NCBI GenBank assembly: GCA_021155885.1
Contig: JAJNBB010000021.1
Coordinates: 1-36,441, forward strand
Direction of reading: 5' to 3'
Length of the DNA stretch: 36,441 bases
Source of the DNA: Fibrobacteria bacterium
GTDB taxonomy: Bacteria; Fibrobacterota; Fibrobacteria; UBA11236
Positions 35,785 to 36,441 of this stretch are shown here, piece by piece. The notes beneath the pieces are model-generated. The model was not told the DNA's origin. It made no database searches and worked only from the letters and a program-made list of their open reading frames with translations. Every line of letters begins with the position of its first letter. The stretch's first letter is position 1. A program made the translations under genes and the position numbers.

Positions 35785-36441
35785 CTATCGGATTTCCCGT
35801 TCGCAGGCGGCCGCGTAGAGGGCGCGCAGGCGGGCGAACACGGGGCCGGGCCTGCCGTCGCCGACTTTTTGCTTTTCGATTTTCGTGATCGGAACGGGGC
35901 CGCGCACGGAGGAGCACAAAAAGGCTTCGCTCATGCCCGCGATCTGTGCGGGAAAAATTTCCGCTTCCCGAAACGGAATTTTCTTCCGGCGCATTTCGCG
36001 CAGCAGCACCTGGCGGGTGATGCCGGGGAGGATCCCGGTGTCGATGGGAGGGGTGACGACCACGCCGTCGAGCACGCAGAAAAAGCTCGAGGTCGACAGC
36101 TCCGCGATCTCGCCCCGCGCCCCGAGCAGGATGGCCTCATAGCACCCGCGCTTGTCGCCTTCGGCTTTGGCGAAGATGTTGGCGAGATAGTTGATCGACT
36201 TGATGCGCGGGTCCAGGCCCGAGGCGGCCGCCTTGTTGATGCCCGAGATGGCGACCTTCACGCCGCGGCCGAGAAGCGCCGCAGGTAGCGGCGAGACGGG
36301 AAGCACGGTGACGATCAACGAGGGCGGGATCGCCGGGTCGATGGAGAGGCCTCCGAGATAGCGCCCCCGGGTCAAGGTTATGCGCACCACCGCATCGTCG
36401 AGGCGGCTGCGGCGGCACAGCGTCGCGATGAGGTCGTGCAG
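35785..36441 (-). CDS. Class-IV PLP aminotransferase/lyase, N-terminus cut by window edge
   Basis: The frame is open to base 36441, so 218 residues of the C-terminal part are visible; the ORF-track start at 36390 is internal. It belongs to the fold-type-IV PLP family of branched-chain and D-amino-acid aminotransferases and aminodeoxychorismate lyase. IKSINYL carries the PLP lysine, EAILLGARGEIAELSTSSFF holds the Glu that contacts the pyridine ring, and TPPIDTGILPGITR is the conserved turn. Which reaction it does cannot be told without the N-terminal part. It is 16 bp upstream of the MerR promoter on the same strand. Confidence 0.92.
   Translation of the reverse strand: MHDLIATLCRRSRLDDAVVRITLTRGRYLGGLSIDPAIPPSLIVTVLPVSPLPAALLGRGVKVAISGINKAAASGLDPRIKSINYLANIFAKAEGDKRGCYEAILLGARGEIAELSTSSFFCVLDGVVVTPPIDTGILPGITRQVLLREMRRKKIPFREAEIFPAQIAGMSEAFLCSSVRGPVPITKIEKQKVGDGRPGPVFARLRALYAAACEREIR

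Overview
This is a GC-rich window of roughly 36 kb from a Gram-negative bacterium. Diderm evidence includes a TonB-dependent outer-membrane receptor, a periplasmic HtrA protease, a complete RND/MFP/outer-membrane-channel efflux system and several lipobox lipoproteins. There is no phage, integron, transposase or CRISPR array. The gene content (eukaryote-like PurB, B12-binding radical SAM protein, beta-propeller lipoprotein beside BtuB) fits a deep-branching or FCB-type lineage better than a well-known enterobacterium or pseudomonad, but I cannot assign a phylum from sequence alone.

Left part (1-5.4 kb): a truncated asparagine synthase gene diverges from a DegT-type sugar aminotransferase gene, a pairing typical of surface-polysaccharide clusters. 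Then come purB, a ribosome hibernation factor and OsmC. 5.4-9.2 kb (all minus strand): a carbohydrate-binding-like lipoprotein, an SPW-VKOR-SPW membrane fusion translationally coupled to an extended SDR, a 32-residue lysine-rich ORF absent from the ORF track, and a CC0125-type lipoprotein. 9.2-13.8 kb (minus): radical SAM/B12 protein, PurN-like formyltransferase, RNase HII, flippase-like membrane protein and GNAT, tightly packed with two ATGA overlaps. 13.9-17.1 kb: gnd and htrA, divergent.

Middle (17.2-20.9 kb): a clear cobalamin riboswitch followed by an intrinsic terminator, a BtuB-like receptor and a beta-propeller lipoprotein. This is a compact B12-uptake locus whose lipoprotein may play the role that BtuG has in Bacteroides. 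21-26 kb: an RRM protein, a GIY-YIG protein, a Crp/Fnr regulator and the divergent glycerol genes glpD and glpK. 25.9-33.1 kb (minus): a heavy-metal efflux operon made of a secreted Cys-containing protein, CzcC, CzcB, CzcA, a methyltransferase and a short CDF transporter; base composition changes sharply inside it. 33.1-36.4 kb: tRNA-Arg(CCG), an SMP-30 protein, YjbQ, a cold-shock protein, a TipA-like MerR regulator with a 19-bp-spacer promoter, and a truncated class-IV aminotransferase.

The least explained signal is a family of three intergenic palindromic elements (about 2.80-2.90, 9.20-9.27 and 17.10-17.20 kb). Their arms are tandem arrays of a 7-base unit, different in each element, and two of them share an 11-base core. 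Other notable signals are near-perfect palindromes that enclose ribosome-binding sites (hibernation factor, a lipoprotein) and two convergent gene pairs whose stop codons share one CTAG.
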